Made by a program: the position numbers and the translations under genes. From Streptomyces sp. NBC_01255 (lineage in GTDB: Bacteria; Actinomycetota; Actinomycetes; Streptomycetales; Streptomycetaceae): a stretch of 64,000 nt of DNA. Positions 43,532 through 52,627 of this stretch are shown here, in pieces. Below the pieces are notes generated by a model that had not been told where the DNA came from, made no database searches, and worked only from the letters and a program-made list of their open reading frames with translations. The stretch spans positions 7,626,001-7,690,000 of the forward strand of contig NZ_CP108474.1 of NCBI RefSeq assembly GCF_036226445.1, written 5' to 3'. Within the stretch, counting starts at the first letter, position 1. Every line of letters begins with the position of its first letter.

Positions 43532-43942
43532 GTGCCGCGTGCTGTCACATTGATTCGCTCTGCCTCCCTGTCCGATGTCGCGGAGTACGCCTACGCGGCC
43601 ACGGCCCCGGCCGAGTCGCGGCTGATCTTCCTGGCCGGAGCATGTCCTCTGAATGAGGATGGCTCCACTGCGGCGATCGGGGACGTCGCGGGGCAGGCGG
43701 CCAGGGCTGTGGAGAACATGCGGACCGCTCTGACGGACTCGGGCGCGTCACTGCACGATGTCATCAGCACCCGTGTTCTCGTTGCCTCTCACCGGCGCGA
43801 GGACCTGGTGAAGGCGTGGGAGGTCGTCCGGGACGCGTTCGGTGACCACGACGTGCCCAGCACACTGATGGGTGTCACCGTGCTCGGTTATGACGGCCAG
43901 CTCGTAGAGATCGAAGCCATCGCCGCCGTGCTTGATTCCTGA
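43532..43942 (+). CDS. RidA/YjgF-family protein
   Basis: A 136-residue trimeric-fold protein: YAATAPAESRLIFLAGACPL, DVAGQAARAVENMRTALTDSGASLHDVISTRVLVA, and VEIEAIAAVLDS at the end. Canonical RidA deaminates reactive enamines and has a conserved Arg in the IEIEAIA(A/V) strand region; here the strand reads VEIEAIAAV without an obvious Arg just before it, so it may belong to a non-deaminating subgroup. The GTG at 43532 has GGAAG at good spacing. It is monocistronic, with a hairpin just after its stop. Confidence 0.8.
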   Translation: MPRAVTLIRSASLSDVAEYAYAATAPAESRLIFLAGACPLNEDGSTAAIGDVAGQAARAVENMRTALTDSGASLHDVISTRVLVASHRREDLVKAWEVVRDAFGDHDVPSTLMGVTVLGYDGQLVEIEAIAAVLDS

Positions 43943-43990
43943 GCCGACGGGCCATCCCTGCCGAGGGACCAACCGCCCCGCCCGGGTTTC

Positions 43991-44012
43991 GGCTCCGGTC
44001 ACGATCGGAGCC
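43991..44012. terminator. Hairpin between converging genes
   Basis: GGCTCCG (43991-43997) pairs with CGGAGCC (44006-44012). It lies 48 bases after the RidA stop and overlaps the end of the minus-strand gene. Confidence 0.35.
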
Positions 44013-44324
44013 AAACGAGGAGGGCGGCAGCGGTGACGGTGACGAGAACGCAGAGCCCCTTTTGAGGAGCTGGGTGGGGCGGGTGGCGGGTTCTTGGGTG
44101 CGCCGGCGGCTTCCCGGGGTTCTTGTCGACCTTGACCCCGATGTCCTTCCACAGGGGCCACCGCGGGAACGGCGAGAAGGGCGGGCGCAGCGTCGCGGCG
44201 GTCTCCTCGAACCGCGGGGTGGCCGCCGTCTCGGCCTGGTACTGCTCCGTGGTGGACTCCGCCAGGCCCTCGGAGTGGCGGCGGACTTCTTTGCGTCCTC
44301 CAGCTCGTACGACTCTTGGTGCAA
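43999..44324 (-). pseudogene. Small tail-anchored membrane protein gene, apparently frameshifted
   Basis: From about 44290 to the TGA at 43999 one frame reads EGLAESTTEQYQAETAATP, RFEETAATLRPPFSPFPRW, then a proline-rich linker and a C-terminal hydrophobic helix LCVLVTVTAAALLVWLRS. That frame has no start codon. A TTG at 44324 opens MHQESYELEDAKKSAATP in another frame, and the two join by one base near 44285. Third-position GC is high across both. The product would be a 105-residue, single-helix protein anchored by its tail. The family is unknown. Confidence 0.45.
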
Positions 44325-44352
44325 GGGCGCGCGAGGGGCGGTTCGACTGTCG

Positions 44353-45720
44353 TCAGGCCCAGGCGGCCGCGCGCCGGATCGCGTCGAGCGTGCGCGCCAC
44401 GTCGTCGTCGGTGGTCGACCAGTTGCTCACCGAGATCCGCATGACGCGTCTGCCGTGCCAGGTGGAGCCGCTGATCCACGCCGTGCCGTCGTCGAGCAGC
44501 CTGGCGAGTACCCGGTCGGTGCGTCCGTCGCTGCCGAACTCGGCGCAGACCTGCGTGAACGCGACCTCGTTGAGAACGGTCGCGCCGTCGATCTCGGCGA
44601 TGCCGGCGGCGAACGAGGAGGCGTGGCGACACAGCCGCTCGACGAGGTCGGAGACGCCTGATCGACCGAGGGACCTGAGGGCGGCCCACACAGTGAACGC
44701 TCTTCCGCGCCGCGAGAGTTCGGGCACCTTGTCGATAGGGTCGCCGTGCTCGTGCTGGATGAGGTAGTCGCCACGCTCGCCCATCGCCGCCCGGACCGCG
44801 GACGCGTCGCGCACGATCGCCAGTCCGCAGTCGTAAGGGACGTTCAACGTCTTGTGGGCGTCCGTCGCCCAGGAGTCCGCGTCCGCGCAGCCCGCCGTCA
44901 GGTGGGCGGAGCGCGGCGAGGCGGCTGCCCACAGTCCGAACGCGCCGTCGACATGGACCCAGGCGTCTGCCTCGCGCGCCGCACGGATGCTCGCGGCGAA
45001 GGGATCGAAGGCGCCGGAATGGATGTCGCCGGCCTGGAGGATCACGATCGTGGGGCTCTGTCCGCCGGCGGTCAGCGCCTTCCGCAGGGCCTCGGGCTCG
45101 ATGCGTCCTTGATCGTCCGCCGCCACCAGGTCGGGCCGACCGAGCCCGAGGTAGCGCAAGGCCAGGTCGATGGCCATGTGCCGGGACTCGCCGGCGACGA
45201 CACGCACGGGCGGGCCACCCGTGAGGCCGTCGCGGGCGACGTTCCAGCCGGTGCGCCGCAGCACCGTGTCCCGCCCGGCGGCGAGGCACGTGAAGTTCGC
45301 CATCGTCGCACCCGTGGTGAAGCCTACGGAGCTGCCCCTCGGCAGGCCGAGCAGATCGAGCAACCAGGCGCCGGCGATCTCCTCCGCCGCCGCGTACGCG
45401 GGCGAGACGGTGCGCATCACACAATTCTGGTCCCAGGCGCTGACCAGCCAGTCAGCAGCCAGCGCGGCCGGCTCGGTGCCGCCCACCACGAACCCGTAGA
45501 AGCGGCCGCTGGGGAACGCGGTGAGCCCCGGCTCACAGGCCGTGGCCAGCAGGTCGACGACGTCGGCGGGCGTGCTGGGGCCGGCAGGCAGTTCGGCACC
45601 GAGCGCGCTCACGATCTCGTCGACCGAAGCGCGGGCGGGAATCCGGCGGTCGGGCAGGCTCGCCAGCCACCGGACAGCATGGTCGTACGCCTGTCGGAGC
45701 GCCGCCTCACGCGCGTCCAT
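44353..45720 (-). CDS. Pyridoxal-phosphate-dependent decarboxylase (group II)
   Basis: A 455-residue fold-type I PLP enzyme. SVGFTTGATMANFTCLAAGRD is the phosphate-binding region, AWVHVDGAFGLWAAAS the Asp pairing with the pyridine N, and SWATDAHKTLNVPYDCG contains the Schiff-base Lys (around residue 290). It belongs to the aromatic/glutamate decarboxylase-like group; the amino-acid substrate cannot be told. The ATG at 45720 begins MDAREAALRQAY and fits family length; the upstream open frame is Arg-rich noise. It is 28 bases from the tail-anchored gene on the same strand. Confidence 0.85.
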   Translation of the reverse strand: MDAREAALRQAYDHAVRWLASLPDRRIPARASVDEIVSALGAELPAGPSTPADVVDLLATACEPGLTAFPSGRFYGFVVGGTEPAALAADWLVSAWDQNCVMRTVSPAYAAAEEIAGAWLLDLLGLPRGSSVGFTTGATMANFTCLAAGRDTVLRRTGWNVARDGLTGGPPVRVVAGESRHMAIDLALRYLGLGRPDLVAADDQGRIEPEALRKALTAGGQSPTIVILQAGDIHSGAFDPFAASIRAAREADAWVHVDGAFGLWAAASPRSAHLTAGCADADSWATDAHKTLNVPYDCGLAIVRDASAVRAAMGERGDYLIQHEHGDPIDKVPELSRRGRAFTVWAALRSLGRSGVSDLVERLCRHASSFAAGIAEIDGATVLNEVAFTQVCAEFGSDGRTDRVLARLLDDGTAWISGSTWHGRRVMRISVSNWSTTDDDVARTLDAIRRAAAWA

Positions 45721-45921
45721 ACCTCGGACTATGCGACGGTCGCCGCCGCCCCGCAAGCCGACTGTGGTCGGGGTCCGTCGCGATCCGGAGGGAAGGTCCG
45801 GATGCGTTCCGGCTGCTGTGTTCCCCCGGACGGGTCGACGGACTCGCCCCGGAGTCCGACGTTGCGTCCAATCGATCTGCTGTCCCACCCTCCGTCGGAG
45901 AGCCACTCGACCGAACCGCCG

Positions 45922-45944
45922 ACGGAGAGCGCGGCGCTCTCCGT
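45922..45944. repeat. 11-bp inverted repeat upstream of the transposase relic
   Basis: ACGGAGAGCGC and its complement around a single G. Related CGGAGAG words occur nearby (45895). It could be a residue of the insertion element's end. Confidence 0.35.
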
Positions 45945-45979
45945 GGGGTCTGCTCCTCGGCCGCACTTCTTCGCCACAG

Positions 45980-46390
45980 GACCGAACGTGCAGGTCATCA
46001 TCGATGCCGGCACCAGACTAGTGGTCGCGGCGGCCCGGCCTGTTCCGGGCAACACCGCCGAGGCGAGGGCCTGGCGGGACTCCGGCATGGCCGCGGCATT
46101 GCGAAGGCGTGACCGTGCTGGCCGACGGCGCGTACATCAACACCGGGCTCGTCGTCCCGCACCGCAAACGCCTCGGGCGGGCCCTGCTGCCCGGCGAAGA
46201 GGAGGACAGCGCCGAACACCGGAAGGTCAAGGCCCGCGTCGAGCACGCCTTCGCCCGGATGAAGCACTACAAGATCCTCCGCGACTGCCGCCAGCGCGGC
46301 AAAGGCCTCCACCACGCGGTCCAAGCTGTCGCCCACATGTACAACCTCGCCCTCGCCGTACAACAGGAACGGCGCCGAACCGGGCCCTGA
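45980..46390 (+). mobile_element. IS5-type (DDE_Tnp_4) transposase, C-terminal remnant with frameshift
   Basis: GPNVQVIIDAGTRLVVAAARPVPGNTAEARAWRDSGMAA is the second catalytic Asp region; after an extra base near 46093 the frame continues VTVLADGAYINTGLVVPHRKR, KARVEHAFARMKHYKILRDCRQ with the final Glu. The N-terminal half is missing. A different N-terminal fragment of this transposase type is present at 63250-63655. Confidence 0.75.
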
Positions 46391-46592
46391 CCCGCCCGGA
46401 CGCAACCTTCTGCAACTGCTCTAGGCGCCAGCGTGGCCCCTGCGGTCGTTCCCCTTCTCCTGTGTGCCCTCGGGCTCCTTGCCGCCCGCTAAAACGATGC
46501 GTAAACGCTGCGTCTTGAGGCAGGCCTCCGTTCGCCGGAACCTGAGGGGAAGGGAAGCACCCGCCCGTACACCGGGCAGGAGAGGATTCGTC

Positions 46593-47327
46593 ATGATCGC
46601 AGTGCCCACGGTGACCCGTCCCGCCGCCCTGGCGTCCGAGGAGGAATCCGGACCTGTGAGCCCTGCCCCCGACGAGCTGACGGACGCGGAGCTCGGCGCC
46701 GGACTCGCCCGGGGCGACCCCTACTGCCTGGCTCTGGCCTACCGGAGGTGGGGCGGCCTCGTGCACACCCTCGCCAGTCGGACGATCGGGGACGCTCGTG
46801 AGGCGGAGGACGTCACCCAGCAGGTCTTCCTCGCGGCCTGGCGCGGCCGCCACGGATACCGCCCCGACCGAGGACCCGTCCCGGCCTGGCTGGTCGGCAT
46901 CACGCGCCGCAGGATCGCCGACACGCTCGCCGCCCGCACCCGCAGGGCCGCGCTCGTCGCCGCCGCGGGGGCCGCGCTGCCCCCGCCCTCCGTAGCCGCC
47001 GACGCCCCCGACCAACTGCTCGACCGCCTCGTGATCACCGGCGAACTCGCCCGACTCCCACGCGTCCAGCGAGATGTCCTGGCCCTCGCCTACTTCGGAG
47101 ACCTGACCCAGGCGCAGATCGCGCGGCGCACGGGCATGCCCCTCGGCACGGTCAAGAGCCACACCCGGAGAGGCCTGCAGCGGCTCCGCTGCCGCCTCGT
47201 CGCGGGCGCCACGACCGTGCCCGGGGAACCCGCACCCAGCCGGTGGGCGGACGGCACCGAACCACCCATGGGGACGCTCCGCGCATCAGGTGCGCGGACC
47301 CTCCGAGATGTGAGGGAGGACGCATGA
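46593..47327 (+). CDS. ECF RNA polymerase sigma factor
   Basis: A 244-residue extracytoplasmic-function sigma factor. Region 2: YRRWGGLVHTLASRTIGD, AEDVTQQVFLAAWRGRHGYR; region 4: LPRVQRDVLALAYFGDLTQAQIARRTGMPLGTVKSHTRRGLQRLR. It resembles the SigK/LitS type. GGAGAGG lies before the ATG at 46593. No anti-sigma gene adjoins it; instead it heads an operon of four lipid/redox genes, each overlapping the last. It probably transcribes its own operon. Control may lie with the cobalamin-binding MerR protein encoded at 54660, as LitR controls LitS in S. coelicolor (inference). Confidence 0.87.
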   Translation: MIAVPTVTRPAALASEEESGPVSPAPDELTDAELGAGLARGDPYCLALAYRRWGGLVHTLASRTIGDAREAEDVTQQVFLAAWRGRHGYRPDRGPVPAWLVGITRRRIADTLAARTRRAALVAAAGAALPPPSVAADAPDQLLDRLVITGELARLPRVQRDVLALAYFGDLTQAQIARRTGMPLGTVKSHTRRGLQRLRCRLVAGATTVPGEPAPSRWADGTEPPMGTLRASGARTLRDVREDA

Positions 47328-48580
47328 ACCGGCGAACCGTCGCGGTCGTCGGGGCGGGAGTGGCCGGCCTGACCGCCGCTCACTTGCTGTCGCGGATTCA
47401 CGACGTGGTGCTCTACGAGGCGGACGCCCGGCTCGGTGGGCACGCCCACACCCACGAGCTGCCGACCCGGGAAGGCGGCACCGTGCGCGTGGACACCGGC
47501 TTCATCGTCCACAACGAGCGCACCTACCCGCATCTGCTGCGGCTGTTCCGCGAACTCGGCGTCGCCACCCAGGACGCCGAGATGAGCATGTCCGTCCGGT
47601 GCGACGGCTGCGGCCTCGCGTACGCGGGCGCCCGTGGCCCCCGCGGTCTCCTCGGCGGCGGCAACCTGCGCCGCGGCCGCCACCTTCGGATGCTCGCCGA
47701 CGTACCGCGATTCCACCGGTCGGCCCGGCGCCTGCTCGCGTCCCGGGACGACAGCCAGACCCTCGGCTCGTTCCTGGAGCGCGGCGGGTTCTCGCCGTAC
47801 TTCGTCGGTCACTTCGCCATCCCACTCGTGTCCGCCGTCTGGTCCTGCGCGCCGGACACCGCCCTGCTGTACCCGGCGGGCTACCTCTTCCGGTTCCTCG
47901 ACCACCACGGGCTGCTGTCCACCACCGGTTCGCCGCGGTGGCGGACGGTCACGGGAGGCTCCGCCGCCTATGTGGACAGGGTGGCCAAGGGGCTCGCGGC
48001 CGTCCGTACCGCCACTCCGGTCCGCGCGATCGAACGCGGCACGGACCAGGTGCGCGTGACCACCGCCGACGGGGAGTCCGAGGTCCACGCGGCCGTCGTC
48101 GTCGCCGTCCACCCCGACCAGGCGCTGCGGATGCTCGCCGACGCCACCCCCGCCGAGCGCCGGGTCCTCGGCGCGTTCACCTATTCGCGCAACCTCACCG
48201 TGCTGCACCGGGACACCACCCTGCTCCCGGCGCCGACGCACGCCCGTGCCTCATGGAACTACTGGCTCCCCACCTGCGACGCGCGCCCCGGGGCAGTCAA
48301 GGTCAGCTATGACATGAACCGGCTCCAGCGCCTCGCGGTGGACGAGCCGCACATCGTGACCCTCAACGCGGACGGCCTCGTCGACGAACGCACGGTGCTT
48401 GCCCGCATGGTGTACGAGCACCCCGTCTACACGCCCCGTTCCGTCGCGGCCCAGCGTGAACTGCCGGGCCTCGCCACGCCCGTGACCGCCTTCGCCGGCG
48501 CCTACCACGGCTGGGGATTCCACGAGGACGGGTGTCGCTCCGGAGTCGAAGCGGCCCGGGCTCTGGGGGTGACCTGGTGA
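47324..48580 (+). CDS. FAD/NAD(P)-dependent amine-oxidase-like oxidoreductase
   Basis: A 418-residue flavoprotein. VAVVGAGVAGLTAAHLL is the dinucleotide-binding fold, LYEADARLGGHAHTHEL the GG-loop, and VDTGFIVHNERTYPHLLRLF the family mark. The C-terminal FAD contact is GAYHGWGFHEDGCRSG. Proteins of this type sit beside DUF1365 and CFA-synthase-like genes in many bacteria and are thought to modify unsaturated fatty acyl chains, as desaturase or isomerase. The ATG overlaps the sigma stop (ATGA). Confidence 0.85.
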   Translation: MNRRTVAVVGAGVAGLTAAHLLSRIHDVVLYEADARLGGHAHTHELPTREGGTVRVDTGFIVHNERTYPHLLRLFRELGVATQDAEMSMSVRCDGCGLAYAGARGPRGLLGGGNLRRGRHLRMLADVPRFHRSARRLLASRDDSQTLGSFLERGGFSPYFVGHFAIPLVSAVWSCAPDTALLYPAGYLFRFLDHHGLLSTTGSPRWRTVTGGSAAYVDRVAKGLAAVRTATPVRAIERGTDQVRVTTADGESEVHAAVVVAVHPDQALRMLADATPAERRVLGAFTYSRNLTVLHRDTTLLPAPTHARASWNYWLPTCDARPGAVKVSYDMNRLQRLAVDEPHIVTLNADGLVDERTVLARMVYEHPVYTPRSVAAQRELPGLATPVTAFAGAYHGWGFHEDGCRSGVEAARALGVTW

Positions 48581-49362
48581 CCGACCACGCCACACCCGGC
48601 ATACCGGCCGCATCCGTCTCACCCGTGGCGTCCACGGTGCCGGCGCTCTATCCCTGCGAGGTCGCCCACACCCGCGTCGGGCCTGTGCGCCACAACGTGC
48701 GGCAGCGCACGTACCTGTGGCTCGTCGACCTCGACGACCTGCCCCGGCTGCCCCGCCTCCTGCGCCCACTGGCCCGCTTCGACGCCCGCGACCACCTCGG
48801 CGGCCGGGCACCCACCCTCCGCGCCGGCCTCGACGCCTACCTCACCTCCCAGGGCGTACGGAACGCGGACGGGCGGGTGCTGATGCTCGCCCACGCGCGT
48901 GTGCTCGGCCACGTCTTCAACCCGCTCACCCTGTACTGGTGCCACGACCGGACCGGCAGCCCCGTCTGCGTCGTCGCCGAAGTCCACAACACCTACGGCG
49001 GGCGACACTGCTACCTCCTGCGGCCCGACACGGCCGGACTCGCCGACGTCGCCAAGGACTTCCACGTCTCCCCGTTCTTCGACGTCGAAGGCTCCTACCG
49101 GATGCGGCTGCCGCTCCCCGGCGAGCGCCTCGATCTCACCGTCCAACTGCGGCACGGCGACGGGAGCCGGCCGCTGACCGCCACTGTCCGTGGCCGCCGC
49201 CGCCCGGCCGACACGCGCGGCCTGCTCACCACGGTGCTGCGCCACCCGTGGTCCACCGCCGCCGTCAGCGCCGGCATCCGGTGGCACGGGATCCGCCTGT
49301 ACCTCAAGGGCCTTCCCGTCCGTCCCCGTCCCGTCCCGTCCACCCGAGAAGGCATGCTGTGA
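48577..49362 (+). CDS. DUF1365 protein
   Basis: A 261-residue protein of the DUF1365 family: YPCEVAHTRVGPVRHNVRQRTYLWLVDLDDLP at the N-terminus, RVLGHVFNPLTLYWCHD, AEVHNTYGGRHCYLL, KDFHVSPFFDVEGSYRMRL. The family occurs in operons with CFA-synthase-like methyltransferases and FAD oxidoreductases; a role in fatty-acid modification is inferred from context. The GTG at 48577 overlaps the preceding stop (GTGA). Confidence 0.85.
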   Translation: MTDHATPGIPAASVSPVASTVPALYPCEVAHTRVGPVRHNVRQRTYLWLVDLDDLPRLPRLLRPLARFDARDHLGGRAPTLRAGLDAYLTSQGVRNADGRVLMLAHARVLGHVFNPLTLYWCHDRTGSPVCVVAEVHNTYGGRHCYLLRPDTAGLADVAKDFHVSPFFDVEGSYRMRLPLPGERLDLTVQLRHGDGSRPLTATVRGRRRPADTRGLLTTVLRHPWSTAAVSAGIRWHGIRLYLKGLPVRPRPVPSTREGML

Positions 49363-50666
49363 CCGTCTCCGTCCCGTCGGCCGTCCCCCTCGTCGCGGCT
49401 TCCGACCGTACGCCCGTCAATCCGGAGCGCTGGCCCGACGTCGCCCGCCTCCCGCGCGCCTCGGGCCTGCGCACGGCCATCGCACGGCGCGTCCTCGCCC
49501 GTGCCTTCGCCCGGCTTCCGCTGCGGACAGGCCCCGGCGGCCGGCCCGGCGCCGTTCCCCGCCCCCGCACCGGTGAGGCCGGCGCGCCCACCCTGACCCT
49601 GCACGACCCGACCGCGTTCCACCGGCGGGTCGGCGCCGACGGGCTGATCGGCTTCGGCGAGTCGTACATGGCCGGAGAGTGGGACAGCGACGACCTCGTG
49701 GGCCTCCTCACGGTGCTCGCCGCCCACGTGGATGACCTCGTACCCGCTCCGCTGCGCCGGCTCCGGGGCGCCTGGGTACGCCGCCGCCCGGCCCGCGACC
49801 GCAACACCCTCGAAGGCGCGCGGGACAACATCCGGCGTCACTACGATCTTTCGAACGACCTGTTCGCCCGCTTCCTCGACCCGAGCATGACCTACTCCTC
49901 GGCCGTGTTCGACACCCTCCCCGCCACACCGGGGGAGTTCACCGCGGCCCAGCATCGCAAGATCGACCGCCTGCTGGACCTGGCCGGGGTCGGCCCGGGG
50001 ACCCGGCTCCTGGAGATCGGCACCGGCTGGGGCGAACTCGCCGTACGCGCCGCCTCGCGAGGCGCCGACGTCCTGACCGTCACGCTCTCCGAGGAGCAGC
50101 GCGCGTTCGCCCTGCGCCGGATCGCCGAGGCCGGCGTGTCGCACCGGGTGAGCGTCGAACTCCGCGACTACCGGCAGGTCCAGGGCCGTTACGACGCCGT
50201 GGTCAGCGTCGAGATGATCGAGGCGGTCGGCGCCGAGTACTGGCCCGCGTACTTCACCGCCCTGCGCCGCCTCCTCGCGCCCGGCGGGGCCGTCGCCCTC
50301 CAGGCCATCACCATGCCGCACGAACGGATGCTGCACACCGCCCGGACGCACACCTGGATCAGCAAGTACGTCTTCCCCGGCGGCCTCATCCCGTCACGGG
50401 ACGCCCTCGCCCACGAGAGTGCGGCCGCCGGCCTGGGCATCACCCACGACACCGGCTTCGGCGCGCACTACGCCGAGACGCTCCGGCTCTGGCGGGAGGC
50501 GTTCGTCCAGGAGTCGGCGGCGGTCGCCGCACTCGGCTTCGACCGGGTCTTCCACCGCATGTGGGAGCTGTACCTGGCCTACTCCGAGGCGGGTTTCCGG
50601 GCGCACTACCTCGACGTCCGCCAGCTCCGGCTCGTCGCCACGGATGGCCCCGGGGCGTCCCGATGA
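49359..50666 (+). CDS. Cyclopropane-fatty-acyl-phospholipid-synthase-like methyltransferase
   Basis: A 435-residue SAM-dependent enzyme acting on unsaturated acyl chains of membrane phospholipids. IGFGESYMAGEWDSDDLVGLL is the N-terminal lipid-domain signature; NIRRHYDLSNDLFARFLDPSMTYSSAVF, LLEIGTGWGELAVRAA is the SAM site; VVSVEMIEAVG the post-I motif; and FPGGLIPS the substrate side. The product could be a cyclopropane or a methyl-branched fatty acid. The GTG at 49359 overlaps the DUF1365 stop. Confidence 0.87.
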   Translation: MTVSVPSAVPLVAASDRTPVNPERWPDVARLPRASGLRTAIARRVLARAFARLPLRTGPGGRPGAVPRPRTGEAGAPTLTLHDPTAFHRRVGADGLIGFGESYMAGEWDSDDLVGLLTVLAAHVDDLVPAPLRRLRGAWVRRRPARDRNTLEGARDNIRRHYDLSNDLFARFLDPSMTYSSAVFDTLPATPGEFTAAQHRKIDRLLDLAGVGPGTRLLEIGTGWGELAVRAASRGADVLTVTLSEEQRAFALRRIAEAGVSHRVSVELRDYRQVQGRYDAVVSVEMIEAVGAEYWPAYFTALRRLLAPGGAVALQAITMPHERMLHTARTHTWISKYVFPGGLIPSRDALAHESAAAGLGITHDTGFGAHYAETLRLWREAFVQESAAVAALGFDRVFHRMWELYLAYSEAGFRAHYLDVRQLRLVATDGPGASR

Positions 50667-51475
50667 CCGCGTCCGCACTGGTGGTCAATCTGGCCGCGTC
50701 GGCCGGAGCGGCCCTCGCGGTGATGCTGGTGGCCTTCGTGATCGCCTCGGTGAAGGGCGTCCACCGGATCGTCGACGTCGCCTGGGGCCTCGCCTTCGCC
50801 GCAGTCGCCGTCGTCACCTGGGTACTGTCCGCCGAGTACGGGGACGACGGCCGGCGGCTCGCCGTCACCCTGGCGACCTGCCTGTGGGGGCTGCGACTCG
50901 CGTTCCACATCGCCCGGAGGGGCCGCGGCCACGGCGAGGACCCCCGTTACGCGAAAATGCTGGCCCGGGCACCCGGCAATCCCGCGTTCTACGCGCTGCG
51001 CAAGGTCTACCTGCTTCAGGGCGCGCTGGTCTGGCTCGTCTCCCTGCCCGTCCAGGCGGCGGCGTACCTCCCTGAGGGCGTGGACCCCCTGCTCGTCCTC
51101 GGCCTCGTCCTCTGGGCGGCGGGCCTCGCCTTCGAAGCGGTGGGGGACCGTCAACTCGCCCGCTTCAAGGGCGACCCCGCACATCAGGGGCGGATCATGG
51201 ACCGGGGACTGTGGAGCTGGACCCGGCACCCCAACTACTTCGGCGACTTCCTGGTCTGGTGGGGGCTCTACCTGACCGCCTGCGCGACTTGGCAGACTGC
51301 TGTCCTCAGCCTCGTGTCGCCCCTGGTGATGAGCGCACTGCTCATCTGGGGGAGCGGCAAGCGGCTGCTGGAGAACCACATGGCGCACCGACCCGGTTAC
51401 GCCGCCTACGCCGCCCGCACGAGCGGCTTCCTGCCTCGGCCGCCCCGCCGGGACGCGGGGACGGAAGCCCGATGA
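50663..51475 (+). CDS. DUF1295 (steroid-5-alpha-reductase-like) membrane protein
   Basis: A 270-residue integral membrane protein with about seven helices. DVAWGLAFAAVAVV near the start, GEDPRYAKMLAR in a loop, and GDPAHQGRIMDRGLWSWTRHPNYFGDFLVWWG are the DUF1295/ICMT-like signatures, including the NADPH- or SAM-binding RHPNYFG motif. It likely reduces or isomerises a membrane lipid intermediate. ATG 50663 overlaps the preceding stop (ATGA). It ends the operon. Confidence 0.85.
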   Translation: MTASALVVNLAASAGAALAVMLVAFVIASVKGVHRIVDVAWGLAFAAVAVVTWVLSAEYGDDGRRLAVTLATCLWGLRLAFHIARRGRGHGEDPRYAKMLARAPGNPAFYALRKVYLLQGALVWLVSLPVQAAAYLPEGVDPLLVLGLVLWAAGLAFEAVGDRQLARFKGDPAHQGRIMDRGLWSWTRHPNYFGDFLVWWGLYLTACATWQTAVLSLVSPLVMSALLIWGSGKRLLENHMAHRPGYAAYAARTSGFLPRPPRRDAGTEAR

Positions 51476-51693
51476 GGGCCGCCGCCCTCATTGGCTTCGT
51501 GCATCTCTAGGAACAGCAAATGGGGACGGGTTTGGGAGGCGTTTGGTGCTCGTCCGTCGTCTGGATGTCGATGAGAGAAATGACGGCGCCGGCTGTGGTG
51601 GAAGCTGGCTGGTCCTTTTCGGTCGCTCGGCTCCCTGCTGGGGCCACTGCAGACGAACGTGACAGACGATGTCTCCTGAGGAAGACTCGCGTG

Positions 51694-52239
51694 ATGCGTG
51701 ATCGTGTAGATGCTTCCTCTGGCCTGGTCTTGCGCAGTTGGAAGACCGAAGATGCCGCGGCGGTGATGTCCGCGTTCGCGGATCCGCTCATGCGTGGGCA
51801 GTCCATCGAGCCGGTTGATTCTGCGAAGGCGGCCGAGCGGTGGATAGCGGCTCGTGGTGACCAATGGGCCACAGACTCTGGCTATTCCTTCGCCGTCGTC
51901 GATGGTGGTGGCCTTGTTCTCGGCCAGGTATGTGTCGGCTCGGTGGATCGGCGTCACGCCGTTGGCTGGGTGTCCTACTGGACGACAGCAACGGCGCGTG
52001 GCCAGGGCACGGCTTCCCGTGCCTGCCGTGCTGTGGCCCGCTGGGCTTTCGACGATGCCGAACTCTTCAGGCTGGAGCTTGGGCACCGAGTGAACAACCC
52101 CGCCTCATGCGGGGTGGCCCGCGCCGCCGGCTTCGCGGTGGAAGGACAGCAACGACAGAAGCTCGAGTACGACGGTGTGCGCTTCGACGTGGAACTCCAT
52201 GCGCGTCTGGCAACGGATACGGACCCTGTGTCGTTGTGA
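51694..52239 (+). CDS. GNAT-family N-acetyltransferase
   Basis: A 181-residue RimJ/RimL-like enzyme: LVLRSWKTEDAAAVMSAFADP at the N-terminus, GWVSYWTTATARGQGTASRACRAVARWAF with the acetyl-CoA loop (ARGQGTA) intact, and ELGHRVNNPASCGVARAAGFAVEG. The acceptor is unknown. ATG 51694 is preferred; a GTG one codon earlier has better ribosome spacing (GAGGAAG). It is followed by a strong hairpin. Codon bias is a little weaker than in the operon to its left. Confidence 0.8.
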   Translation: MRDRVDASSGLVLRSWKTEDAAAVMSAFADPLMRGQSIEPVDSAKAAERWIAARGDQWATDSGYSFAVVDGGGLVLGQVCVGSVDRRHAVGWVSYWTTATARGQGTASRACRAVARWAFDDAELFRLELGHRVNNPASCGVARAAGFAVEGQQRQKLEYDGVRFDVELHARLATDTDPVSL

Positions 52240-52251
52240 GAGGGCGGTGCG

Positions 52252-52286
52252 GACGGCCCGTTGTCCACGCGGGTCAACGGGCCGTC
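52252..52286. terminator. Perfect 12-bp hairpin after the GNAT gene
   Basis: GACGGCCCGTTG (52252-52263) and its complement (52275-52286) with an 11-base loop, 12 bases after the stop codon and just before the end of the IstB remnant on the other strand. Confidence 0.7.
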
Positions 52287-52302
52287 GGGGCAGTGGTCCG
52301 TG

Positions 52303-52622
52303 TCAGCTGACCTTGGTGGGTTCTTCAGCTCGGGCGCGGGTGTTGGCGAGGCGGAAGGAGTCGGTCCCGGTCTCGATGATGGTGCGGTTGAAGGTGAGGC
52401 GGTCGACGATGGCCGCGCAGAGCCGGGGATCGGTGAACGTCTTGGTCCAGCCGCCGAACGACTCGTTCGAGGCGATCGCGACGCTGTTCTTCTCCTCGCG
52501 TTCGGTCAGGACCTGGAAGAGGGGCTGGCTCTTCTTGATCCACTCGCAGTTGGCGAGGGTGTGGATGGTGGCCGGGCCGATGTTGGGGTTGGCGTCGAAG
52601 GCGAAGTTGGTGGCGTTCCAGC
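52303..52622 (-). mobile_element. IS21-type helper ATPase (IstB) remnant without its P-loop
   Basis: The minus strand encodes FAFDANPNIGPATIHTLANCEWIKKSQPL joined directly to FQVLTEREEKNSVAIASNES and FTDPRLCAAIVDRLTFNRTIIETGTDSFRLANTR, ending at 52303. In complete IstB proteins about 70 residues with Walker A (GxxGxGKS) and Walker B lie between QPL and LFQVL; they are missing, as is the N-terminus. The IstA partner is absent. Confidence 0.75.
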
Positions 52623-52627
52623 AAGGG

